A stretch of 64,000 nt of DNA, taken from NCBI GenBank assembly GCA_902776835.1, contig CACYRK010000022.1:1-64000 (forward strand), written 5' to 3'. Below are positions 17,402 to 25,515 of the stretch, one piece after another (position 1 is the stretch's first letter; each line of letters opens with the position of its first letter). This DNA comes from an uncultured Bacteroidales bacterium (GTDB lineage: Bacteria > Bacteroidota > Bacteroidia > Bacteroidales > Muribaculaceae). Both the position numbers and the translations under genes were made by a program. Under the pieces are notes generated by a model that saw nothing but the letters and a program-made list of their open reading frames with translations, was not told the origin of the DNA and did no database searches.

Positions 17402-19456
17402 CTATCGGTCATCGGCATGTAGACTTGCTGAGCGGTTCGCGGCTTGCCGCTGCGCGCCCAACAACTTGTTAATAAGCGCATTAAGGTCATTGCCATCAAT
17501 CTCATCGTTGGCATCGACATCGGCACGGCGAAGGTAATTGGCAGCATTGTCCTTGCCTAACACGATGTTAATGAGGATGTTCAGGTCGATACCATCAATG
17601 TGGCCGTCGGCGTTCACATCGCCACGGTAAAGCGCCGCATTGAGCGGATGGTAAATACGTTTGCCGTCGACACATTGCGTGGCCAGGCGCATCATGTAAT
17701 ACTCGCCCACCGCCGCGTCGTCAAGGGACGGGTCGGGGTATAGTGGCAAAGCGCGCTCATCTACCACGGTGTCGGCCGGAATTAGATAGTGCTGACCGTC
17801 GACAACGGTCAAATAGCCCGTCACATCGAACACCTGGTTGGCTTTCCAGGCTATGTTGTCGTCGATGTACCGCTGCTCCACTTTCACGCCCACCGCCGCG
17901 TCGGCGGCCAGTGCGGGCATCGAGTCGGGCACGAACACCACGTCGTAGTCGACATTCTGCAGTCGCCCGTGCAGCGAGCCTGGCGCAAAGCACAGGCCCA
18001 CCCACTTATTCTCAGCCGTAAACAGTGAGTCAGTCACTTGCAGCCAGTGTCCCTGGCCATCGGTGAGCAGCAGCGGGCCCAACTTGTCGCTGTAGATGAG
18101 CAGCGGGTCGTTGATGGTGTAGGTCTCGCCGACATTGCCATACGTCTCGACCATTGCCAGCGCGATGGTGTCGGGAATCTCGTAGGGGGTGCCGAAGCGC
18201 GAGTTCAGGAAGTTGAGGCGCTTGCGCAGCAAGGTAGTGTAACTGCCCGACGACGCCACGGCGTTGTCAAACTTGTATTGTGGCCAGCGACGATGGTCGG
18301 CCTCGCCGGCGGCGGCGATATGCTGTGCCCACTGGCGGCAATATGTCGCCAAGTCGGTAAACAACTCGTCGTAGTAGAACTCCTGCCATATCTCGTGAAC
18401 ACGCTGCTGAAAGCGCGGAAACTTCACTATCTCGCTAATCCAGTGTGTGGGGAAACGGCAATTCTCGTAATATAATAGCGAATCAATGCCGCCACTCCGG
18501 CGGTGGCTCCACGTGCTGCCGAAATCCCACACCGGCCCGAAGATGAGTTTGGTTTCGTCGCCACGCTCCTTGTGCATGTAGCAACTGCCCGAGAACGACT
18601 CGCCGCGGTCGGTAATCTCACACACCAGGTAGTAAAGCACCAGCGAGTCGAGGTCGATGTATCGCTCCCACTCGGTGGAATTCTTGCGCGGGGCGTAGAT
18701 GGCGGTGTTGGCGGCGTTCAAAAACGTGCGGATGTAGTTGCGCTGGACGTTCGACAGGCTGTCGGGCGAATGGTAGGTGAAGCGTATGCGCGAGTCTTCG
18801 GTCTCTTGGACAGTCAGTTGCTGGGAGTCCCAGGTGTTGTCGATTTCCAGCAGCCAGCCGCCAGTCACCAGGTCGGGGTCGGTCTCGAAGTTGTCCTGCT
18901 CCACGACGTTGACGCGGTGCTTGTCGACACTGATTTTCTCAGTGAGGAAGTACAGGCCCACATAGTCGCCGTTGAGCACCAGTTCCACGGGGCAGCGCTC
19001 AGGCGTCCACGAGAGGCCCAGGCGGCGGCTGATTTCAAAGCCCATCTGCTCGACCGAGCAGCCCATCCAGTCCCAGGCGTCGGCCATGAGCACGAACGAC
19101 TTGCTCTTGCGCATGCCAAGCAGGGCGGCTTTCTTGTCGAGTTTGATGCGGTAAGCCTTCTTCTCGTAGTTTCGCCAGGTGATATTGCCGCGGCCCCTGA
19201 TAATCAGTGGCAACGGCTCGTCGGGGCTGCCGATGGCTTCAACGCCCTCGATGCCCATCGGGTCAATCCAGTAATAGCCGTCGACGAAAACGTCTTTGCT
19301 GACAATGGGCTGCTGGCCCTCGGTGTAGACATACATCACGGGCATCGTGCCCGACACATACTCTTCCGGGGCGTGAATCGTCGGTTCTTGGGCCTGAGCA
19401 GCCACAGTGGCCAAGCCTGCGACGAGCAGCAATATGTACAGTCGAAGCCGTATCAC
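17402..19456 (-). CDS. Secreted CotH-kinase family protein with dockerin-like repeats
   Basis: 684 aa paralogue of the next gene downstream: signal peptide (1-22), CotH domain at about 80-405 (IKLDKKAALLGMRKSKSF, DAWDWMG, LTEKISVDKHRVNVVEQD, GPVWDFGSTW). The C-terminus (about 612-668) holds two calcium-loop repeats, GDVNADGHIDGIDLN and ADVDANDEIDGNDLN, which is a type I dockerin pattern. Dockerins bind cohesins in cellulosomes, but in Bacteroidales similar repeats occur without known cohesins. It starts 11 nt after the HU-LysM gene, so the operon is HU, HU-LysM, CotH, CotH. Confidence 0.85.
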   Translation of the reverse strand: MIRLRLYILLLVAGLATVAAQAQEPTIHAPEEYVSGTMPVMYVYTEGQQPIVSKDVFVDGYYWIDPMGIEGVEAIGSPDEPLPLIIRGRGNITWRNYEKKAYRIKLDKKAALLGMRKSKSFVLMADAWDWMGCSVEQMGFEISRRLGLSWTPERCPVELVLNGDYVGLYFLTEKISVDKHRVNVVEQDNFETDPDLVTGGWLLEIDNTWDSQQLTVQETEDSRIRFTYHSPDSLSNVQRNYIRTFLNAANTAIYAPRKNSTEWERYIDLDSLVLYYLVCEITDRGESFSGSCYMHKERGDETKLIFGPVWDFGSTWSHRRSGGIDSLLYYENCRFPTHWISEIVKFPRFQQRVHEIWQEFYYDELFTDLATYCRQWAQHIAAAGEADHRRWPQYKFDNAVASSGSYTTLLRKRLNFLNSRFGTPYEIPDTIALAMVETYGNVGETYTINDPLLIYSDKLGPLLLTDGQGHWLQVTDSLFTAENKWVGLCFAPGSLHGRLQNVDYDVVFVPDSMPALAADAAVGVKVEQRYIDDNIAWKANQVFDVTGYLTVVDGQHYLIPADTVVDERALPLYPDPSLDDAAVGEYYMMRLATQCVDGKRIYHPLNAALYRGDVNADGHIDGIDLNILINIVLGKDNAANYLRRADVDANDEIDGNDLNALINKLLGAQRQAANRSASLHADDR

Positions 19457-19467
19457 CGATTTGCTCG

Positions 19468-20499
19468 TTATTTCTTGTTTTTAAACATGTTATACAGTTC
19501 GGTGCTCTTAGCCTTGGCTTTTGCCACACTGGCTGGGTCGGCCGCATTGATGCCGTATTTTTCGGGCGGCGGCACAACGATCACGGTGCCGTTCTTGACG
19601 CGATTGGGATTGTCAATCTTGTCGATGTTTTCCTCGTAGATGTAGACCCAATATTCCGGCAGGCCATAGTGGCGCTGGGCGATGAGCGACAGATAGTTGG
19701 TCTCCGACACTGTCTCGGTCACGGGCGGCGTGGCCGGGGTTGCCGGAGCCGGTGTGGCCGGTGTGGCCACGGTGTCGGTACTGGTGGCCTTGGGGGCCGT
19801 CTGTGCCGTAGCGGGTGCTTGTGAGCCGCCGTTGCCACTGAAGCGGTTGTAGAGTGCCCACGCTCCCAAGGCCAGCAGTGCCGTGATGAGCACCATTGCG
19901 GCACCCATGAGCAGGCCCTGCCTGAAGGCTCGGCGCATATTCACCAGGCTGTTCTTCAAGTCCTCGATATCGCGGCCAGCCTCGCTGAGTTTCTGTTGCA
20001 ACTCGTTAACCGTTGCCTGTGTGGCTTGCGTGGCCAGGGGCGACTCGCCGGCGGGCTGCTGCTCGGCGGCCATCGTCGGCTCTTCGGGCTCGGGCTGAGG
20101 CTCGGGAGCAGGAACGGGCTTCGGAGCGGGCTGAGTCTCCTCGGACTCGGCGGCTTCTACAGGCTCAGCAGGCTCGGTCGAAGGCTCGGCAGGTGCCGGC
20201 GACAACAACTCGGCGAGCATGTCGTCGGTGAGGTCGTCGCTCAGTTCCACCGGCTCAAAGGCCTCGAAGGGCTGGTTGAGCACGCGAGCCAAGGCGGCCG
20301 CCGGTGTGAAGGTCACACCGGTAGCGGCATCGGCCTTGAACGTGCCCAGGCCGTCCACGCTGACGCTCTCGCCATCGAGCAGCGACTGCGTGATGGTGGC
20401 AAACAATTCGCGCAAAAACAACTCGCTCATGCGCTTGGTGGTGCGTGTCGACTCGGCCACTTGCGCCACCAGGTCGGGCATTGTGACTTTAGCGTTCAT
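19468..20499 (-). CDS. HU domain - transmembrane - LysM fusion protein
   Basis: 343 aa with a rare layout. Residues 1-85 are an HU/IHF-type DNA-binding domain (DLVAQVAESTRTTKR, SVSVDGLGTFKA). A Pro/Glu/Ala-rich linker (100-150) and a coiled-coil segment (160-190) lead to one transmembrane helix (about 195-217). A Pro/Ala/Thr linker then leads to a LysM domain at about 265-312 (YLSLIAQRHYGLPEYWVYIYEEN). If the N-terminus is cytoplasmic, the protein would hold DNA on the inside and peptidoglycan on the outside. It overlaps the upstream HU gene by 11 bp, so the two are probably made together. Confidence 0.85.
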   Translation of the reverse strand: MNAKVTMPDLVAQVAESTRTTKRMSELFLRELFATITQSLLDGESVSVDGLGTFKADAATGVTFTPAAALARVLNQPFEAFEPVELSDDLTDDMLAELLSPAPAEPSTEPAEPVEAAESEETQPAPKPVPAPEPQPEPEEPTMAAEQQPAGESPLATQATQATVNELQQKLSEAGRDIEDLKNSLVNMRRAFRQGLLMGAAMVLITALLALGAWALYNRFSGNGGSQAPATAQTAPKATSTDTVATPATPAPATPATPPVTETVSETNYLSLIAQRHYGLPEYWVYIYEENIDKIDNPNRVKNGTVIVVPPPEKYGINAADPASVAKAKAKSTELYNMFKNKK

Positions 20500-20893
20500 C
20501 GCTCACCTCCTTTCCTTCTTGTTCGTCCTTAAGTTCGGCCAAAACCTCTTGCTTGATTTGTGCCCTGAGTTGGCTTATATAGTCCTCGTCGAGCGACGGC
20601 TTGGGCTGCTCGTCGCGGCGATTTTTCAACTTGCTGCGAAACACAGCGCTGGTGTGGAACGTGAGTTCGACAGCGGGCGGGAAAAGCACGCGTGCGCCGG
20701 TGTGGGCATCGCGCTCGACGCGCTGCTCGCGTTTCTCGGCCACAAAGTCGCCAAATCCCGGCACCGCCACCGCGTCGCCTGCCGCGCAGCAGCCGGCCAC
20801 GATGCCGCTGAAGGCCCCAAGCAGGTTCTTCACATCGTCGCGCTGGCGACCCAACTTTTTCGCCAAGTGGTCAATGAGTTGCTTATTGTTCAT
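20489..20893 (-). CDS. HU family DNA-binding protein with charged tail
   Basis: 134 aa from the ATG at 20893; the open frame upstream overlaps the promoter and is not used. Residues 1-90 follow the HU fold (NKQLIDHLAKKLGRQRDDVKN, VPGFGDFVAEKREQR). The beta-arm region is altered and the protein has an extra 40-residue acidic, helical tail. It is divergent from canonical 90-aa HU and probably partners with the HU-LysM fusion encoded next to it. Confidence 0.8.
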   Translation of the reverse strand: MNNKQLIDHLAKKLGRQRDDVKNLLGAFSGIVAGCCAAGDAVAVPGFGDFVAEKREQRVERDAHTGARVLFPPAVELTFHTSAVFRSKLKNRRDEQPKPSLDEDYISQLRAQIKQEVLAELKDEQEGKEVSDER

Positions 20894-20919
20894 CGTTTTG
20901 TTTCGTATAAAACAACCTA

Positions 20920-20950
20920 CAAAAATACAACTTTCCAGCAACCGCCACAA
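20920..20950 (-). promoter_or_regulatory. Promoter for the HU / HU-LysM / CotH operon
   Basis: The reverse strand has TATTTTTG (20920-20927) and TTG (20948-20950) with a 20-nt gap, a good match to the Bacteroidetes -7/-33 pattern. It lies 27 nt before the HU start codon. Confidence 0.6.
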
Positions 20951-21292
20951 CATTTAGCAAGTTTTTAACACCACCCCACCCTAAATATGAAAAATATGAA
21001 AAAAATGAGAGCCTAATATCCGCTTTGTGTTAATAGAGAAAACACACTAACCAGATGTCGATAAATTGCTCAATGGAGAAAGCATTTTTTGATGCAATTT
21101 TGCTCAATGGAGAAGTAATCATCATGTTTTTAAGGCTATGTTGTGTTTTAGCCACATGAGGTAATTGCTTGGCCATTTCATCTTAAAGCGCACTTGTTAG
21201 CAGTCACGCTTTTGGCGGGCTTTTGCGGGCCAATGTCGGCGATGGTTTGCAAAATAATCACGCACTATGACGCTTAAACGAAAAAAATGCAG
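20951..21292. other. Intergenic region between divergent HU and glnS units
   Basis: The space from the HU start (20893) to glnS (21345) is 451 bp, the longest gene-free stretch in the window. It is AT-rich and holds the two outward promoters. It also holds a 15-bp exact direct repeat (TTGCTCAATGGAGAA) at 21066-21080 and 21100-21114. No conserved ORF, tRNA or terminator was seen. A 28-codon ATG frame at 21073 has no support. Confidence 0.6.
21066..21114. repeat. 15-bp direct repeat, 34 bp apart
   Basis: TTGCTCAATGGAGAA occurs exactly at 21066-21080 and 21100-21114. The spacing of 34 bp is a little over three helical turns, so it may be a paired operator. It lies about 180 bp upstream of the glnS promoter. 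Confidence 0.6.
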
Positions 21293-21300
21293 TACCTTTG
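21293..21300 (+). promoter_or_regulatory. Putative -7 box for glnS
   Basis: TACCTTTG matches TAnnTTTG and lies 44 nt before the glnS ATG. No clear TTTG is present 20 nt upstream. Confidence 0.5.
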
Positions 21301-21344
21301 CCGAGAAAAGGGAAAGAAACACTCATTAATCTAATAGAACGATT

Positions 21345-23066
21345 ATGTCGGAAGATACGATGAACACTGCTCCCGCCGAGGAGAAGAGAACACTCAACTT
21401 TGTAGAACAAATAGTTGCCGACGACCTGGCAGCCGGAAAGAACGGAGGGCGCCTGAACACCCGCTTCCCGCCAGAGCCTAACGGCTACCTGCACATTGGC
21501 CACGCCAAGGCCATCTGCATGGACTTCGGCGTTGCCGAGCGCATGGGCGGCACTTGCAACCTGCGCTTCGACGACACCAACCCGCAAAAGGAGGACACCG
21601 AGTACGAGCAAGCCATTATGCGCGACATCCACTGGCTGGGCTTCGACTGGGGCGACCGCCTGTACTACGCCAGCGACTATTTCAGCAAACTCTACGACTT
21701 CGCCATCAGGCTCATCAAGGAAGGAAAAGCCTATGTCGACGACCAGACCAGCGAGCAGATTGCCCAGCAGAAAGGCACGCCCACCACACCGGGCGTCGAA
21801 AGCCCCTACCGCAATCGCTCGGTGGAGGAGAACCTCGACCTGTTTGAGCGAATGAACCGCGGCGAGTTTGACGAGGGCGCTCGTGTGCTGCGCGCAAAAC
21901 TCGACATGGCAAGCAGCAACATGCACTTCCGCGACCCAATCATCTACCGCATCATCAAGTCGCCACACTGGCGCACCGGCGACAAGTGGAAAGTGTATCC
22001 CATGTACGACTTTGCACACGGCCAGAGCGACTACTTCGAGGGCGTGACCCACTCGATATGCACGCTGGAGTTTGTGCCTCACCGCCCTCTCTACGACCAT
22101 TTCGTGCGTGAACTCGCCGGCGAGAGTGCCAGCGAATACTGCCCCCGCCAGATTGAGTTTAACCGCCTCAACCTCACCTACACCCTGATGAGCAAGCGCA
22201 AACTGCTCACCCTGGTCAAGGAAGGTCTGGTGGCCGGATGGGACGACCCGCGCATGCCGACGCTGTGCGGCCTTCGCCGCCGCGGCTACACCCCGCAGTC
22301 AATCAAAAACTTCATCGAAGACATCGGCTACACCAAATATGAGGCGCTCAACGACATCAGCCTGCTCGAGCACAGCATCCGCGAGGACCTGAACCACAAC
22401 GCCAACCGCGTGAGCGCAGTGCTCAACCCCGTGAAGGTGGTCATCACCAACTATCCCGAGGACAAGGAGGAGATGATGGAGATGGACAACAATCCCGAGC
22501 AGCCCGAAACCGGAAAGCACCAAATGCCATTCTCGCGCGAACTCTACATCGAGCGCGACGACTTCATGGAGGAGCCGCCCAAGAAGTTCTTCCGCATGAC
22601 TCCCGGCAAGGAGGTGCGTCTCAAGGGCGCTTACATCGTCATGTGCACTGGATGCACCAAGGACGCCGACGGCAACATCACCGAGATTCAGTGCACCTAC
22701 GACCCCGACACGCTGAGCGGCATGCCCGGCAGCAACCGCAAGGTGAAAGGCACGCTGCACTGGGTGAGCGCACGCCACTGCGCCAGCGCAGAGGTGCGCC
22801 TCTACGACCGACTCTTCGCCGTGGAGAACCCCAGCGCCGAGAGCGAGAAGGACTTCCGCGAACTGCTTAACCCCGACTCGCTGCGTGTGCTCGACGACGT
22901 GAAGATTGAGCCGTATCTGGCACAAGTGGCAAAGGTCGACGACAAGTTCCAGTTCCAACGCATCGGCTACTTCTGCGTCGACCCCGACAGCACACCCGAC
23001 CACCTGGTGTTCAACCGCACCATCGGCCTCAAAGACAGTTGGGCAAAAGAGCAAAAGAAGGCATAA
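21345..23066 (+). CDS. glnS: Glutaminyl-tRNA synthetase
   Basis: Class I synthetase (573 aa) that charges tRNA-Gln in the cytoplasm. The HIGH motif (HIGHAKAI near residue 49) follows the family-typical PEPNGYL. The KMSKR equivalent is MSKRK near 286, with the long anticodon-binding beta-barrel domain after it. Direct GlnRS means the cell need not depend on the Glu-tRNA-Gln amidotransferase route. It has its own promoter and a strong terminator, so it is probably a single-gene unit. Confidence 0.97.
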   Translation: MSEDTMNTAPAEEKRTLNFVEQIVADDLAAGKNGGRLNTRFPPEPNGYLHIGHAKAICMDFGVAERMGGTCNLRFDDTNPQKEDTEYEQAIMRDIHWLGFDWGDRLYYASDYFSKLYDFAIRLIKEGKAYVDDQTSEQIAQQKGTPTTPGVESPYRNRSVEENLDLFERMNRGEFDEGARVLRAKLDMASSNMHFRDPIIYRIIKSPHWRTGDKWKVYPMYDFAHGQSDYFEGVTHSICTLEFVPHRPLYDHFVRELAGESASEYCPRQIEFNRLNLTYTLMSKRKLLTLVKEGLVAGWDDPRMPTLCGLRRRGYTPQSIKNFIEDIGYTKYEALNDISLLEHSIREDLNHNANRVSAVLNPVKVVITNYPEDKEEMMEMDNNPEQPETGKHQMPFSRELYIERDDFMEEPPKKFFRMTPGKEVRLKGAYIVMCTGCTKDADGNITEIQCTYDPDTLSGMPGSNRKVKGTLHWVSARHCASAEVRLYDRLFAVENPSAESEKDFRELLNPDSLRVLDDVKIEPYLAQVAKVDDKFQFQRIGYFCVDPDSTPDHLVFNRTIGLKDSWAKEQKKA

Positions 23067-23089
23067 CGCCCCACACCACCACACACAAC

Positions 23090-23140
23090 AATAGCATTAA
23101 CAGGCTTTATCGATTTGATAGCCTGTTAATGCTATTTTTA
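23090..23140 (+). terminator. glnS terminator
   Basis: A perfect 17-bp stem (23090-23106 with 23120-23136) and a 13-nt loop are followed by TTTTTA. The stem contains the AATAGCATTAA motif that also builds the arrays around the four-helix-bundle gene at 24573. Confidence 0.85.
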
Positions 23141-23163
23141 TGAAATTATTTCTATCAAACCTC

Positions 23164-23194
23164 TTGCAAATGCCGAGAATTATTAGGAACTTTG
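23164..23194 (+). promoter_or_regulatory. Weak promoter ahead of ftsZ
   Basis: TTG at 23164-23166 and GAACTTTG at 23187-23194 have a 20-nt gap. The -7 box departs from the consensus at its first base. The leader to the ATG at 23307 would be about 110 nt. Confidence 0.35.
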
Positions 23195-23306
23195 CAACAT
23201 TGATGTGCATCTGGGATTTTTTTGCTGCTGGAGCGATACACCACAAAGTCCTAAAAATCAACAACGTGTACAACTTTTTTGTTTTTTCTCATTAATCAAC
23301 AACACT

Positions 23307-24503
23307 ATGGACAAATACGCAGATATTTTCTCGACAATAATGGAAGACCCTGGCTTTCAGAGCAATGCCACTGAGCAACCCATAATCAAAGTGATAGGAG
23401 TGGGAGGTGGTGGCGTGAATGCCGTGAATCATATCTATGAGCAGCGGCTCAGCGACGTGAGTTATGCCGTGCTCAACACCGACCGCGCTTCGCTGCAAGC
23501 CTCGCCGGTTCCGGTGAAACTGTGCCTGGGCAATGGCCGTGGCGCCGGCGACAAGCCTACAGTGGCCAAAAAAGCGACGCAAGACAGTGAGCAGGCGATT
23601 GCCGAACTGCTCAACGACGGCACGCGGATGGTGTTTATCACCGCCAGTATGGGTGGCGGCACAGGCACCGGAGCCGCGCCAGTCGTGGCAAAGGTGGCCA
23701 GCGAAGCCGGGCTTCTAACAGTGGGAGTGGTGACGATTCCTTTCGAGTTTGAAGGAAAAACGAAGATCAAAAAAGCCCTGAAAGGAGCCGCTGAAATGAG
23801 CCAATATGTCGACTCGATGATTGTCATCAACAATCAAAAACTCATCGAGTTCTACCCCGAGCATCCCATGACGAGCAACTTCGCCCTCGCCGACGAGACT
23901 CTGGCAAAAGCCGTGACCAGCATCAGCGACCTGATCAACACGACGGGGTTTTGGAACATCGACTTCAACGATGTGGACACCACGTTGCGACAAACGGGCG
24001 TAGCGATTATCAGCACCGGCACTGGAAGCGGTGACCGACGCGTGTCGATGGCTATCGAGGCGGCCCTTGAGTCGCCATTGCTGCGAAACCGCGACGTGTA
24101 TGGCTCCACGCGACTGCTCATCGCCGTTCACACCAGTTCCAAAGACGAGTACACCTTGCAAGCCAGCGAGATAAAGGAAATCGAGAATTTCAAGAACAAC
24201 TTCCGCAACGAGTTGGAGCAAATCACCGGTTGGTACTACGACGACTCGCTCAACGACGAGGTGCGATTCACCGTGCTGGCGGCAGGCTTCGGCATGACTT
24301 TCGACGAGCAGTTCGACACGCAAAAGTTCGAACACTTCATGGTGCTCTCAGGCGACCAAATCGAAGATGACAACGTCATCAACGTCCTTGAAAACACGCC
24401 CACCTACACCCGCGTCACCAAGGCAATCAACAAGCGCCCCACCCCCGCCGCCGACACACCCACAGAAACCACCACTACCACCCCCACGACCATAACCTTC
24501 TAA
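23307..24503 (+). CDS. ftsZ: FtsZ-type GTPase, divergent and outside the division cluster
   Basis: 398 aa from the ATG at 23307 (MDKYADIF), preferred over an upstream ATG in the leader. FtsZ hallmarks are present: IGVGGGGVNAV (30-40), the tubulin signature GGGTGTGAAP (116-125) and the T7 loop NIDFND (217-222), which keeps the Asp residues needed for GTP hydrolysis. FtsZ polymerises into the division ring. Oddities are the Asn/Asp/Gly-rich 75-83 loop, a Thr/Pro-rich tail that ends TTPTTITF without an obvious conserved FtsA-binding peptide, and a lone position after glnS, not next to ftsA. It could be the only FtsZ or a second paralogue. Confidence 0.88.
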   Translation: MDKYADIFSTIMEDPGFQSNATEQPIIKVIGVGGGGVNAVNHIYEQRLSDVSYAVLNTDRASLQASPVPVKLCLGNGRGAGDKPTVAKKATQDSEQAIAELLNDGTRMVFITASMGGGTGTGAAPVVAKVASEAGLLTVGVVTIPFEFEGKTKIKKALKGAAEMSQYVDSMIVINNQKLIEFYPEHPMTSNFALADETLAKAVTSISDLINTTGFWNIDFNDVDTTLRQTGVAIISTGTGSGDRRVSMAIEAALESPLLRNRDVYGSTRLLIAVHTSSKDEYTLQASEIKEIENFKNNFRNELEQITGWYYDDSLNDEVRFTVLAAGFGMTFDEQFDTQKFEHFMVLSGDQIEDDNVINVLENTPTYTRVTKAINKRPTPAADTPTETTTTTPTTITF

Positions 24504-24513
24504 CCACTCCAAG

Positions 24514-24546
24514 CAATAGCATTAATAGCATTAATAGCACTAATAG
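24514..24546. repeat. Left array of ATAGCATTA 9-mers
   Basis: About 3.5 copies of ATAGCATTA or its variant ATAGCACTA. The complementary orientation of the same unit lies at 25309-25356, on the other side of the four-helix-bundle gene, so the two could pair in a transcript spanning the gene. Confidence 0.85.
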
Positions 24547-24572
24547 ATCCGGTTGTGGCTATTGGTGCTATT
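24533..24572. terminator. Bidirectional terminator between ftsZ and a converging gene
   Basis: AATAGCACTAATAG (24533-24546) pairs with CTATTGGTGCTATT (24559-24572) apart from one wobble, and TTATTTTT follows on the forward side. The left arm is part of the 9-mer array. The hairpin ends exactly at the stop of the reverse gene. Confidence 0.7.
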
Positions 24573-25304
24573 TTATTTTTGGCGTAACTTGGCGATTTCT
24601 TGTTGCTGTTCTTGATAGGCTTTGAGGGCGCGTTGCTTGAGGTCGTCGTAGGCGGCTTTCCATTGCTCCGCGGCGGTTTCGGCAGTTGTGACGCGCTCAC
24701 GCAACTGCGCCAATTCCTTCTCAAGCGCGTCTATGCGCTCGGCTTGGGACTGCCGGTGGCCAGTGCGGGCATTATGCATTCGCTCTTTTATACCTCCCTC
24801 GGTCGTGAACGACTGCTCAAGCCTCGTAAGATATGTGTTGAGCATGGCATCGACCTGAAAACACAGGGTGGTGCCCACATTTGCCATTTCTTCGCTTGTC
24901 CAACGCGTGAAGTAAGGCTCATAATCGCTGAGGGCATTATGCTGTTTCGTAAACTGTTGCATCGCCTGGAAGCGCTCGTCGGTGGTGCCCCATAACCTTT
25001 GGCTACGAGACTTCAGGTAATCCTCGAAGTCCTGTCGGAGTTCAGCAATGCTTGCTCGAGCAACATTTAGCAGTTTTAGTTCCATCTCGGTCGAAGTTTT
25101 GCCATCTTCGAGACCCTCGACGATGTTTTGCTTACCTGACCGTGCAGCCTGCACCATTTGGTCCACAGTGCGGTCGCCATGTGGGGGCAGGAAGCGCTCA
25201 CAGAACTTGTAAGTGAGTTGGTAAAGCACTTCCGACTTTTGGTAAAACCACAGGTCTTTCCATTGTGGCACATGCCGCAGGATGCCATTCTTTTTGTTGC
25301 CCAT
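24573..25304 (-). CDS. Four-helix-bundle (suffix domain) protein
   Basis: 243 aa. The N-terminal 125 residues follow the four-helix-bundle pattern related to the 23S rRNA intervening-sequence protein: an aromatic start, MVQAARSGKQNIVEGLED at about 49-66, TSTEMELKLLNVARASIAEL, then DYLKS. Residues about 180-243 form a long coiled coil rich in Gln, Glu and Lys. Function is unknown; family members are thought to bind RNA or protein. The gene sits alone between inverted 9-mer arrays, next to the McrBC island. Confidence 0.75.
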   Translation of the reverse strand: MGNKKNGILRHVPQWKDLWFYQKSEVLYQLTYKFCERFLPPHGDRTVDQMVQAARSGKQNIVEGLEDGKTSTEMELKLLNVARASIAELRQDFEDYLKSRSQRLWGTTDERFQAMQQFTKQHNALSDYEPYFTRWTSEEMANVGTTLCFQVDAMLNTYLTRLEQSFTTEGGIKERMHNARTGHRQSQAERIDALEKELAQLRERVTTAETAAEQWKAAYDDLKQRALKAYQEQQQEIAKLRQK

Positions 25305-25308
25305 AAGG

Positions 25309-25356
25309 TATCAATGCTATTAATGCTATCAATGCTATTATTGCTATAAGTGCTAT
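25309..25356. repeat. Right array of ATAGCATTA 9-mers, inverted
   Basis: Read on the reverse strand this is about five units of ATAGC(A/T)(T/A)TA-type 9-mers, the inverse of the array at 24514-24546. It begins 5 nt upstream of the start codon of the four-helix-bundle gene. Confidence 0.85.
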
Positions 25357-25364
25357 GCCAATAA

Positions 25365-25459
25365 TGGTTACTTGGGGGTGACGGGGCGGATGGAGAGGCC
25401 GAGGTTGCGGAGGATGGGCGACATGGTGGGCCGGGCCGAGGTGGCACTCATGGTGGCGC
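25365..25459 (-). pseudogene. 95-bp duplicate of the 3' end of the FISUMP lipoprotein gene (copy A)
   Basis: This segment matches 29593-29687 with 3 differences in 95 bp. On the reverse strand it still encodes the last 30 residues (ending LSIRPVTPK) and the stop of the lipoprotein at 29596-30306. Similarity stops abruptly at both ends. It marks the far boundary of the McrBC island. Confidence 0.9.
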
Positions 25460-25515
25460 CTCCTCGATGATGAAGGAAATCAGCCAAATATACTCCTTAA
25501 ACAATTCAGGTATCC

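Noticed and set aside
21073..21159. 28-codon forward ORF in the HU-glnS gap
   Set aside because: It contains the 15-bp direct repeat, shows no family features and has no promoter at the right distance.
23205..23306. 34-codon upstream extension of ftsZ
   Set aside because: Cys/Phe-rich and unlike FtsZ N-termini; the ATG at 23307 fits the family better.
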